The position numbers were made by a program, and so were the translations under genes. From the NCBI GenBank assembly GCA_002366795.1, contig DFBX01000091.1, positions 1 through 9,070 on the forward strand: a stretch of DNA of 9,070 bases. The letters run 5' to 3'. Positions 1 to 5,743 of the stretch are shown in pieces (the stretch's first letter is position 1; each line of letters starts with the position of its first letter). The notes beneath the pieces were generated by a model that was not told the origin of the DNA, ran no database searches, and saw nothing but the letters and a program-made list of their open reading frames with translations. Source of the stretch: Rhodobacteraceae bacterium UBA3069 (GTDB lineage Bacteria > Pseudomonadota > Alphaproteobacteria > Rhodobacterales > Rhodobacteraceae).

Positions 1-23
1 CAGATTTTCGCAGCCACCTCTGT

Positions 24-404
24 GTGACGATGCAGGAAACTACCCAGACTTCCCTATCCAAACTTTTCGAACTTGTTGAGAGCGCGTCTCTATCTCTTGG
101 GATCGCTCACGGAGACGGGTTGGGCGCTGTTCTTCTGTCCGTCATAGGTTTGGTTATCGTCCTGCCTCGCGGAGGTGCAAAGTTCGCAAATATTGTGAAG
201 TTTACTAGGGCAATTCAAAAACGAAAGAGTGATGCCTTGGCATTGATTGAACACGCTTTACACTCGGCGCGAAAGTCAGCGGCTAACATCTTGCATCAAC
301 CCTCCCTCCCGTCTATACGCCCCCGGTGGCCATCCGTGCCGCAAGAATCAAAACCATCAAGCCGTGTTTGCTCGTTCCGTCGCTGGGGGGCAGTTCCGGC
401 ATAG
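24..404 (+). CDS. Unrecognised small protein, probably 5'-partial, upstream of rplO
   Basis: I do not recognise this protein. The frame is open to the left edge, and neither the GTG at 24 nor the ATG at 30 has a Shine-Dalgarno sequence in front of it, so the true start may lie outside the window. Seen from 24, it has a polar N-terminal part, one probable membrane segment at about residues 33-49 (LGAVLLSVIGLVIVLP), then a basic stretch (KFTRAIQKRK) and an amphipathic segment to about residue 92. The last 35 residues are rich in Pro, Arg and Ser and run through the rplO leader; they may be read-through rather than conserved protein. The TAG stop overlaps the rplO Shine-Dalgarno. GC is about 49% over 1-300, below the roughly 63% of a sampled stretch of secY, which suggests an inserted or poorly conserved segment. 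In most bacteria rpmD lies directly before rplO. It could also be a gene remnant. Confidence 0.4.
   Translation: MTMQETTQTSLSKLFELVESASLSLGIAHGDGLGAVLLSVIGLVIVLPRGGAKFANIVKFTRAIQKRKSDALALIEHALHSARKSAANILHQPSLPSIRPRWPSVPQESKPSSRVCSFRRWGAVPA
291..319 (+). promoter_or_regulatory. Possible sigma70-type promoter for rplO
   Basis: TTGCAT (291-296) and TATACG (314-319) are separated by 17 bases. This gives 3 of 6 matches to the -35 consensus and 4 of 6 to the -10. It would start a transcript near 326 and give rplO a leader of about 90 bases. It lies at the junction between the lower-GC segment and the rplO leader. The call rests on two hexamers only and could be chance. Confidence 0.25.
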
Positions 405-415
405 GAGAAGCGACA

Positions 416-892
416 ATGAAACTTCATGAACTTCGCGACAACGTAGGTGCCAACAAGAAACGCAAGCGCGTTGCGCGTGGCCCCGGTTCGGGCACCGGTA
501 AGATGGGTGGCCGTGGTATCAAGGGTCAGAAATCCCGCTCGGGTGTTTCGATCAATGGCTACGAGGGTGGCCAGATGCCGCTCTACCAACGTCTGCCCAA
601 GCGTGGCTTCACCAAGCCGAACCGCAAGAAATTCGCAGTCGTCAACCTGGGCCTGATCCAGAAGTTCGTCGACGAGAAGAAGCTGGACGGTTCGAACATC
701 ACCGAGGATACGCTGGTCGAATCCGGCTTGGTTCGCCGTAAGCTGGACGGTGTCCGCGTTCTGGCAAAGGGCGATGTTTCGGCCAAGCTGAACATTTCCG
801 TGACCGGCGCGTCGAAATCGGCCGTTGAAGCCGTTGAAAAAGCAGGCGGCAAGCTGGCCGTCGCTGCTCCGGCCACCGCCGCGGCAGAATAA
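416..892 (+). CDS. rplO: 50S ribosomal protein L15
   Basis: L15 is a protein of the large ribosomal subunit that binds 23S rRNA and is needed late in 50S assembly. The 158-residue product has the family's N-terminal signature: MKLHELRDN, then the basic glycine-rich RNA-binding tail (residues about 18-50: KKRKRVARGPGSGTGKMGGRG, GQKSRSG), followed by YEGGQMPLYQRLPKRGF. The globular C-terminal half ends in an Ala-rich tail. The start is ATG 416, with GGAG at 404-407 eight bases upstream. The frame extends 30 codons further up, but those codons do not look like L15. It is the first certain gene of the distal spc operon and is followed by secY after 110 bases. Length is close to the family norm of about 145-160 residues. 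Confidence 0.97.
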   Translation: MKLHELRDNVGANKKRKRVARGPGSGTGKMGGRGIKGQKSRSGVSINGYEGGQMPLYQRLPKRGFTKPNRKKFAVVNLGLIQKFVDEKKLDGSNITEDTLVESGLVRRKLDGVRVLAKGDVSAKLNISVTGASKSAVEAVEKAGGKLAVAAPATAAAE

Positions 893-894
893 CC

Positions 895-980
895 GGGTTG
901 TGAGCGGCCGCCGTGCCGCTTACATACGACCCAGTTTTCCAATAACGCCGCCTGAGCTGGAAAACCGCTCTGGCGGCGTT
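895..980 (+). promoter_or_regulatory. Structured secY leader: hairpin plus possible pseudoknot
   Basis: Almost the whole rplO-secY gap can be folded. Hairpin A pairs 900-908 with 915-923 (GTGAGCGGC with GCCGCTTAC, one G-U pair, loop of 6). Across a 4-base bulge it extends with 895-899 pairing to 928-932. Next, GTTTTCC (934-940) is perfectly complementary to GGAAAAC (959-965), and AACGCCGCC (944-952) to GGCGGCGTT (972-980). These two helices interleave, so they form either an H-type pseudoknot with loops of 3, 6 and 6 bases or two mutually exclusive hairpins. The structure ends 22 bases before the secY start codon. There is no T-run after it, so it is not an ordinary terminator. The complementarity is seen directly; a regulatory role is inferred. 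Confidence 0.5.
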
Positions 981-1002
981 GTCATATGAAGAGAGACCTC
1001 GA

Positions 1003-2364
1003 ATGGTATCCGCAGCAGAACAGATGGCCGCGAACACAAGCTGGGCCGCGCTCGGCAAGGCGACCGACCTTCGCAAACGCATCGTCTTCACCCTCGGCCT
1101 TTTGATCGTTTACCGCCTTGGCACCTATATTCCCGTTCCGGGGATCGACGGTGCGGCGCTGCGCGAGTTCATGGAAGGCGCGGCGGCCGGTATCGGCGGC
1201 ATCCTGTCGATGTTCACCGGCGGTGCGCTTGGCCGTATGGGCATCTTTGCCCTTGGCATTATGCCCTATATCTCGGCCTCTATCATCGTTCAGCTTCTGA
1301 CTTCGATGCTGCCGTCTTTTGCCGCCTTGAAAAAAGAGGGCGAGGCTGGGCGCAAGAAGATCAACCAGTATACGCGCTATGGCACCGTGGCCCTTGCGAC
1401 GCTGCAATCCTACGGCATCGCCGCCAGCCTTGAGGCCGGCGACCTGGCCCATGATCCGGGCATGTTCTTCCGCGCATCCGTGATGATTACCCTCGTGGGC
1501 GGCACCATGTTCCTGATGTGGCTGGGCGAGCAGATTACCAACCGCGGCATCGGCAATGGCGTGTCGCTGATCATCTTCGTCGGCATCATCGCCGAGGTTC
1601 CCGCCGCGCTGGCACAGTTCATGAGCCAAGGCCGCGCGGGTGCCATCAGCCCCGCCGTGATCGTCGGTGTGATCGTGATGGTGATCGCCACCATTGCCTT
1701 TGTCGTCTTCATGGAACGGGCCTTGCGAAAGATTCACATTCAGTACCCGCGCCAGCAGCGCGGGATGCAGATCTACGAAGGCGGTTCCAGCCACTTGCCG
1801 ATCAAGGTGAACCCGGCCGGCGTGATCCCCGCGATCTTCGCCAGCTCGCTGTTGCTGCTGCCGACCACCATCGCGACCTTCTCGGGTAACCAGACCAGCG
1901 GTATCCTGTCGGTAATCCTTGCCTATTTCGGCCCCGGCCAGCCGCTGTACCTGTTGTTCTTCACCGGCATGATCGTGTTCTTCGCCTATTTCTACACATA
2001 CAACGTGGCCTTCAAGCCCGACGAGGTCGCCGAGAACCTGCAAAAGCAGAACGGTTTCGTGCCCGGCATCCGCCCCGGCAAGAAGACCGCCGATTACTTG
2101 GATTACGTCGTCTCGCGCATTCTTGTGCTGGGGGCGGCCTATCTGGCGGCGGTTTGTCTGTTGCCTGAAATCCTGCGCAGCCAGTTGGCCATTCCGTTCT
2201 ATTTCGGCGGCACCTCGGTGTTGATTGTTGTGTCGGTGACAATGGATACAATTCAACAGGTTCATTCGCACCTTCTGGCGCACCAATACGAAGGGCTGAT
2301 TGAAAAATCGCAGCTTCGGGGTAAAGGTAAGCGCCGCACTAGAAAGGGAGCCGCTCGTCGATGA
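1003..2364 (+). CDS. secY: Preprotein translocase subunit SecY
   Basis: SecY is the channel-forming subunit of the inner-membrane SecYEG translocon. It passes unfolded secretory proteins to the periplasm with SecA and inserts membrane proteins delivered by the signal recognition particle. The 453-residue product is almost wholly hydrophobic helices, as expected for the ten-segment family. Visible signatures are TYIPVPGID (41-49), the plug and TM2 region with GALGRMGIFALGIMPYISASI (74-94), NRGIGNGVSLIIF (180-192), the cytoplasmic loop with IRPGKKT (356-362), and GGTSVLIVV (402-410). The C-terminus is strongly basic (KGKRRTRKGAARR). I chose ATG 1003, preceded by GAGAGA (991-996); a TTG at 979 in the same frame lies inside a leader helix and adds eight unlikely residues. 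The stop overlaps the adk start as ATGA, implying translational coupling. Confidence 0.97.
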   Translation: MVSAAEQMAANTSWAALGKATDLRKRIVFTLGLLIVYRLGTYIPVPGIDGAALREFMEGAAAGIGGILSMFTGGALGRMGIFALGIMPYISASIIVQLLTSMLPSFAALKKEGEAGRKKINQYTRYGTVALATLQSYGIAASLEAGDLAHDPGMFFRASVMITLVGGTMFLMWLGEQITNRGIGNGVSLIIFVGIIAEVPAALAQFMSQGRAGAISPAVIVGVIVMVIATIAFVVFMERALRKIHIQYPRQQRGMQIYEGGSSHLPIKVNPAGVIPAIFASSLLLLPTTIATFSGNQTSGILSVILAYFGPGQPLYLLFFTGMIVFFAYFYTYNVAFKPDEVAENLQKQNGFVPGIRPGKKTADYLDYVVSRILVLGAAYLAAVCLLPEILRSQLAIPFYFGGTSVLIVVSVTMDTIQQVHSHLLAHQYEGLIEKSQLRGKGKRRTRKGAARR

Positions 2365-2939
2365 ACATCATTCTGCTTGGACCGCCCGGAGCGGGCAAAG
2401 GAACGCAGGCCACCCACTTGGTTGACAGCCGCGACATGATCCAGCTGTCCACCGGCGACATGCTGCGCGAGGCAAAGACCTCTGGCACTGAAATGGGCCA
2501 GAAGGTTGCCGCGATCATGGATCGGGGCGAACTTGTAACCGATGAGATCGTCATCGGTCTGATCCGCGAAAAACTGCAAGGCGACAAGAAGGGCGGCTTC
2601 ATCTTTGACGGCTTCCCCCGCACGCTGGCCCAGGCCGATGCGCTGGAAAAGCTGCTGGAAGAATGCGGTGAGACGCTGGACGCGGTGATTGAGCTGCGCG
2701 TGCGCGACGAGGCGTTGGTGGCCCGTATCGTGGGCCGTGCCGAAGAAGCCAAGGCGGCGGGACAGCCCGTGCGGGCGGATGACAACGAGGAAAGCCTCAA
2801 GATTCGCCTGATGGAATATTACAAGAAAACCTCGCCGCTGATCGGCTATTACTATGCGAAGGGTCTGCTGAAGCGGATCGACGGCATGGCCGATATCAAG
2901 GTTGTTCAGGCTGCGCTTGGCGCGTTGCTGGACGGTTGA
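2361..2939 (+). CDS. adk: Adenylate kinase, short type
   Basis: This cytoplasmic nucleotide kinase catalyses ATP + AMP = 2 ADP and sets the adenylate energy balance. The 192-residue product shows the P-loop GPPGAGKGTQ (7-16), the AMP-binding segment STGDMLR (30-36), DGFPRT (83-88), and the lid arginines at RIVGR (122-126) and R138 before ADDN. The lid between residues 126 and 138 is short and lacks the zinc-binding four-cysteine insert or its beta-strand equivalent, so this is the short variant rather than the roughly 214-residue form of E. coli. Translation starts at ATG 2361, inside the secY stop, with AAAGGGAG at 2343-2350 as ribosome binding site. Placement directly after secY is usual in many bacteria; E. 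coli instead has rpmJ there. An intrinsic terminator follows 27 bases after the stop. Confidence 0.97.
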   Translation: MNIILLGPPGAGKGTQATHLVDSRDMIQLSTGDMLREAKTSGTEMGQKVAAIMDRGELVTDEIVIGLIREKLQGDKKGGFIFDGFPRTLAQADALEKLLEECGETLDAVIELRVRDEALVARIVGRAEEAKAAGQPVRADDNEESLKIRLMEYYKKTSPLIGYYYAKGLLKRIDGMADIKVVQAALGALLDG

Positions 2940-2965
2940 TCCGGCCAATTCGCAAAGAATGAGGG

Positions 2966-2990
2966 AAGGGGGCTTGACGGCCCCCTTTAT
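2966..2990 (+). terminator. Rho-independent terminator after adk
   Basis: AAGGGGGC (2966-2973) pairs perfectly with GCCCCCTT (2980-2987) around the loop TTGACG. The transcript then continues TATCTT, a modest U-rich tail. This should end most transcripts coming from rplO-secY-adk and implies that rpsM has its own promoter in the following leader. Confidence 0.85.
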
Positions 2991-3076
2991 CTTACATACC
3001 CAGCCCTATCTCGAAAGAGTAACGATTCTACGTTGGGTCGCACCCGGCACCCGAATCGATCACCTGAATCAGCTGC

Positions 3077-3135
3077 GGCCCGACGGTTTGATGCCTCGGG
3101 CCTCCGTTGTGAAAAAAGGTTCCGGAACTACGGAA
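3077..3135 (+). promoter_or_regulatory. Two hairpins in the rpsM leader
   Basis: GGCCCGA (3077-3083) pairs with TCGGGCC (3096-3102) over a 12-base loop. TTCCG (3120-3124) pairs with CGGAA (3131-3135) over a 6-base loop, ending ten bases before the rpsM Shine-Dalgarno (AAGGA, 3146-3150). In E. coli, S4 represses the alpha operon by binding an RNA fold at the rpsM start. Whether these hairpins serve a similar purpose cannot be told from sequence alone. I found no convincing promoter between 2989 and 3076, although one is expected there. Confidence 0.35.
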
Positions 3136-3159
3136 TCGCAACGAAAAGGAAAGTGACAC

Positions 3160-3528
3160 GTGGCACGTATCGCCGGCGTAAACATCCCGACCCACAAGCG
3201 GGTCCCGATCGCCCTCACCTATATCACCGGAATTGGCCATACTTCGGCTAAAGCCATCTGCGAAGCTGTTGGTATCGACGCGACCCGTCGCGTGAACGAA
3301 CTGTCCGACGCCGAAGTGCTGTCCGTTCGTGAACATATCGACGCCAACTACACCGTAGAAGGCGACCTGCGTCGTGAAACGCAGATGAACATCAAGCGTC
3401 TGATGGACCTCGGCTGCTACCGCGGCCTGCGTCACCGTCGTAACCTGCCCGTTCGCGGTCAGCGCACCCACACCAACGCTCGCACCCGCAAAGGCCCCGC
3501 AAGGGCCATTGCCGGTAAGAAGAAATAA
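3160..3528 (+). CDS. rpsM: 30S ribosomal protein S13
   Basis: S13 sits in the head of the small ribosomal subunit, binds 16S rRNA and contacts the large subunit and the P-site tRNA. The 122-residue product has the full family pattern: MARIAGVNIPTHKRV, the helix-two-turns-helix segment YITGIGHTSAKAIC (21-34), the YRGLRHRRNLPVRGQRT signature (residues about 87-103), and the basic tail ending RAIAGKKK that reaches toward the decoding site. The start is GTG 3160, with AAGGA (3146-3150) nine bases upstream; no in-frame ATG fits. It is the first gene of the alpha operon here, with a 170-base leader after the adk terminator region, and is followed by rpsK after 15 bases. Confidence 0.97.
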   Translation: MARIAGVNIPTHKRVPIALTYITGIGHTSAKAICEAVGIDATRRVNELSDAEVLSVREHIDANYTVEGDLRRETQMNIKRLMDLGCYRGLRHRRNLPVRGQRTHTNARTRKGPARAIAGKKK

Positions 3529-3543
3529 GGGAGGGCAGCACCA

Positions 3544-3936
3544 ATGGCACGTGATACCCGTCGTGGGGGCAAGAAAAAGGTCTCCAAGAACATCGCAGCT
3601 GGCGTCGCACATGTGAACTCCAGCTTCAACAACACCAAGATCCTGATCTCGGACGTTCAAGGCAACGCGATTGCGTGGTCTTCGGCCGGCACCATGGGTT
3701 TCAAGGGTTCGCGCAAATCGACCCCTTACGCCGCTCAGATGGCCGCTGAAGACGCGGGCAAAAAAGCTGCGGAACACGGCGTCAAAACGCTTGAAGTCGA
3801 AGTTCAGGGCCCCGGTTCGGGTCGTGAATCGGCTCTGCGCGCTCTGGCCGCTGTCGGCTTCAACATCACCTCGATCCGTGATGTGACCCCGATGGCACAC
3901 AACGGCTGCCGCCCGCCGAAGCGCCGCCGCGTCTAA
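3544..3936 (+). CDS. rpsK: 30S ribosomal protein S11
   Basis: S11 lies on the platform of the small subunit, binds 16S rRNA and helps shape the E-site mRNA path with S7. The 130-residue product has a basic N-terminus (ARDTRRGGKKKVSKNI), then GVAHVNSSFNNTKILISD (residues about 20-37), GFKGSRKSTPYAAQ, GPGSGRESALRAL, and the conserved C-terminal block DVTPMAHNGCRPPKRRRV. The ATG at 3544 has a strong ribosome binding site, AAGGGAGG (3527-3534), overlapping the rpsM stop, so it is co-transcribed and probably coupled with rpsM. Length is typical of the family. The next gene is rpoA, with no rpsD between, as is normal in Alphaproteobacteria. Confidence 0.97.
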   Translation: MARDTRRGGKKKVSKNIAAGVAHVNSSFNNTKILISDVQGNAIAWSSAGTMGFKGSRKSTPYAAQMAAEDAGKKAAEHGVKTLEVEVQGPGSGRESALRALAAVGFNITSIRDVTPMAHNGCRPPKRRRV

Positions 3937-3950
3937 ATCCGACACTACCC

Positions 3951-3982
3951 GCTGGGGTCCTGCATTTCTGCAAGGCCCCAGC
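3951..3982 (+). promoter_or_regulatory. Long hairpin between rpsK and rpoA
   Basis: GCTGGGG (3951-3957) pairs with CCCCAGC (3976-3982). The stem continues inward with a T-G pair, a C-G pair, one mismatch and TGCA (3961-3964) pairing TGCA (3969-3972) over the loop TTTC. A TTTT run comes only six bases later (ACGTCATTTT). It could be a weak attenuator that lowers read-through into rpoA, an RNase processing site, or a stabiliser of the rpsM-rpsK message. The inverted repeat is seen; the role is inferred. Confidence 0.55.
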
Positions 3983-4049
3983 ACGTCATTTTGAAACCTC
4001 GGGCGTTTGCCTTTTGGGACATGGAAGGCAGACAGGAATGGAGGGACGC

Positions 4050-5066
4050 ATGATCCACAAGAATTGGGCTGAATTGATCAAGCCGGCACAGCTGGACGTG
4101 AAACCGGGCAATGACCCGGCACGTCAGGCGACTGTGATCGCCGAACCGCTGGAACGCGGCTTTGGCCTGACACTGGGCAACGCGCTGCGCCGCATCCTGC
4201 TCAGCTCGCTGCAAGGCGCGGCTATCACCAGCGTTCAGATCGACAATGTCCTGCACGAGTTCTCCTCGGTTGCGGGTGTTCGCGAGGACGTCACCGACGT
4301 TATCCTGAACCTTAAGGGTGTTGCCCTGCGCATGGATGTCGAAGGGCCGAAACGCCTGTCGATCAATGCCAAGGGTCCAGCCGTTGTCACCGCCGGCGAC
4401 ATCTCGGACAGTGCAGGCATCGAGGTTCTGAACAAGGACCACGTTATCTGCCACCTCGATGACGGCGCTGATCTGTACATGGAACTGACCGTCAACACCG
4501 GTAAGGGCTATGTATCGGCAGATAAGAACAAGCCCGAAGATGCGCCCATCGGTCTGATCCCGATCGACGCGATCTTCTCGCCGATCAAGAAAGTCAGCTA
4601 TGACGTGCAGCCCACCCGTGAGGGCCAGGTGCTGGACTATGACAAGCTGACGCTGAAGCTGGAAACCGATGGTTCTGTCACGCCGGACGACGCCGTGGCC
4701 TATGCCGCGCGCATCCTGCAAGACCAGCTGTCGATCTTCGTCAACTTCGACGAGCCCGAAGCTGCCGGTCGCCAGGACGAGGATGACGGTCTGGAGTTTA
4801 ACCCGCTTCTGCTGAAGAAGGTTGACGAGCTGGAACTGTCGGTGCGTTCGGCAAATTGCCTGAAGAACGACAACATCGTCTATATCGGTGACCTGATCCA
4901 GAAAACCGAAGCAGAAATGCTGCGCACGCCGAACTTCGGCCGCAAATCCTTGAACGAGATCAAGGAAGTGCTGTCGGGCATGGGCCTGCACCTTGGCATG
5001 GATGTCGAGGACTGGCCGCCAGACAACATCGAAGATCTGGCGAAGAAGTTCGAAGACGCCTTCTAA
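4050..5066 (+). CDS. rpoA: DNA-directed RNA polymerase subunit alpha
   Basis: The alpha subunit dimerises to start RNA polymerase assembly and contacts activators and UP elements. The 338-residue product has an N-terminal domain (about 1-235) with EPLERGFGLTLGNALRRILLSSLQGAA (32-58) at the dimer interface and VLHEFSSVAGVREDVTDVILNLK (67-89). An acidic linker (about 235-250, EPEAAGRQDEDDG) leads to the C-terminal domain with VRSANCLKNDNIVYIGDL (265-282) and TPNFGRKSLNEIKEVL (293-308). R266 corresponds to the DNA-binding R265 of E. coli. I chose ATG 4050, preceded by GGAGGGA (4040-4046), because MIHKNWAELIKP is the usual alphaproteobacterial N-terminus. An in-frame ATG at 4038 is possible but would give a poorer ribosome binding site. 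It lies 113 bases after rpsK and 185 before rplQ. Confidence 0.97.
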   Translation: MIHKNWAELIKPAQLDVKPGNDPARQATVIAEPLERGFGLTLGNALRRILLSSLQGAAITSVQIDNVLHEFSSVAGVREDVTDVILNLKGVALRMDVEGPKRLSINAKGPAVVTAGDISDSAGIEVLNKDHVICHLDDGADLYMELTVNTGKGYVSADKNKPEDAPIGLIPIDAIFSPIKKVSYDVQPTREGQVLDYDKLTLKLETDGSVTPDDAVAYAARILQDQLSIFVNFDEPEAAGRQDEDDGLEFNPLLLKKVDELELSVRSANCLKNDNIVYIGDLIQKTEAEMLRTPNFGRKSLNEIKEVLSGMGLHLGMDVEDWPPDNIEDLAKKFEDAF

Positions 5067-5071
5067 GTGGT

Positions 5072-5090
5072 GGTGGGTTGCAAACCCACC
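5072..5090. repeat. REP-like palindrome after rpoA
   Basis: GGTGGGTT (5072-5079) is a perfect inverted repeat of AACCCACC (5083-5090) around GCA, followed by CTACG. It starts five bases after the rpoA stop. Short palindromes of the GTAGGGTGGGTT type recur between genes in many bacterial genomes, so this is probably one copy of a dispersed extragenic palindrome. Only one copy is present in the window, so repetitiveness is not shown here. In RNA it would form a stable hairpin protecting the rpoA 3' end. Confidence 0.45.
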
Positions 5091-5106
5091 CTACGAAATT
5101 GGAAAG

Positions 5107-5174
5107 GGCGGGGGTAATCCCCGCCTGATCCACGAACTGCCCGCGCTGGCGGGGAACACCAGGGCAAACGCCCC
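5107..5174 (+). promoter_or_regulatory. Competing hairpins in the rpoA-rplQ gap
   Basis: CCCCGCC (5119-5125) is perfectly complementary both to GGCGGGG at 5107-5113 (loop GTAAT) and to GGCGGGG at 5148-5154 (loop of 22). A third option pairs CCCGC (5140-5144) with GCGGG (5149-5153). A fourth small stem pairs GGGC (5162-5165) with GCCC (5170-5173). These cannot all form together. There is no T-run after any of them. Such an arrangement could tune rplQ expression or RNA processing, but in GC-rich spacer DNA chance pairing is also likely. Confidence 0.35.
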
Positions 5175-5251
5175 AAGGAGAGTGGCTGACACGCATCGGC
5201 TGCCAGACAAAGCAAAACCGCCCGTAGAGGGCATATTACGGAGATACGACA

Positions 5252-5671
5252 ATGCGTCACGCACGAGGCTACCGCCGCCTGAACCGCACCCACGAACACC
5301 GCAAGGCTCTGTGGGCCAACATGGCCGGCTCGCTCATCGAACACGAGCAAATCAAGACGACCCTACCCAAGGCAAAAGAACTGCGCCCGATCGTTGAAAA
5401 ACTGATCACCCTTGCCAAGCGCGGCGACCAGCACGCCCGTCGTCAGGCCGCAGCCCAGCTGAAGCAAGACAAGCATGTTGCGAAACTGTTCGAAATTCTG
5501 GGCCCGCGCTTTGCCGAGCGTCAGGGCGGTTATATCCGCATCATGAAAGCGGGCTTCCGCTATGGCGACATGGCCCCCATGGCCATTATCGAATTCGTCG
5601 AGCGTGACGAAGCCGCCAAAGGTGCCGCCGACAAGGCTCGCTTGGCCGAAGAAGAAGCCGCAGCAGAATAA
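5252..5671 (+). CDS. rplQ: 50S ribosomal protein L17
   Basis: L17 is a large-subunit protein near the exit of the peptide tunnel and is usually the last gene of the alpha operon. The 139-residue product opens with MRHARGYRRLNRTHEHRKAL and the family signature segment ANMAGSLIEHEQIKTTLPKAKELRPIVEKLITLAK (23-57). It ends its core at GGYIRIMKAGFRYGDMAPMAIIEFVE (about 92-117). The C-terminus carries an Ala/Glu-rich extension (DKARLAEEEAAAE), making it longer than the E. coli protein (127 residues). The start is ATG 5252, with GGAG at 5240-5243. It follows rpoA after 185 bases of structured spacer, and a strong intrinsic terminator follows about 35 bases downstream. Confidence 0.97.
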   Translation: MRHARGYRRLNRTHEHRKALWANMAGSLIEHEQIKTTLPKAKELRPIVEKLITLAKRGDQHARRQAAAQLKQDKHVAKLFEILGPRFAERQGGYIRIMKAGFRYGDMAPMAIIEFVERDEAAKGAADKARLAEEEAAAE

Positions 5672-5705
5672 ACTGCCCGCGTCCTTTTCGGACCTTATGA
5701 ATTTG

Positions 5706-5743
5706 AAACCTTCGCCCCAACCGGCGGGGGTTTTTCTTTTCTG
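5706..5743 (+). terminator. Rho-independent terminator of the alpha operon
   Basis: AAACCTTCGCC (5706-5716) pairs with GGCGGGGGTTT (5723-5733), giving 11 pairs, two of them G-U, around the loop CCAACC. A tract of TTTTTCTTTTCTGT overlaps the 3' edge. Position right after rplQ fits the end of the ribosomal protein operon. Confidence 0.88.

Noticed and set aside
979..1002. TTG 979 as start of secY
   Set aside because: It lies in the 3' strand of the leader helix and has no ribosome binding site, whereas ATG 1003 gives the usual SecY N-terminus.
982..2286. 434-codon open frame on the minus strand across secY
   Set aside because: It is antisense to SecY, rich in His, Asp, Gly and Arg as expected from the complement of a GC-rich membrane protein gene, and has no recognisable domain.
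2974..3002. Promoter with the terminator loop TTGACG as -35 for rpsM
   Set aside because: At 16-18 bases downstream the best -10 is TACCCA or worse, so the match is not convincing.
3083..3107. Pseudoknot in the rpsM leader pairing ACGG (3083-3086) with CCGT (3104-3107) over the 3077-3102 hairpin
   Set aside because: Only zero to one base would have to span a six-pair stem, which is sterically not feasible. The simple hairpin is kept instead.
5234..5239. TATTAC as -10 of a separate rplQ promoter
   Set aside because: No -35-like hexamer lies at a suitable distance.
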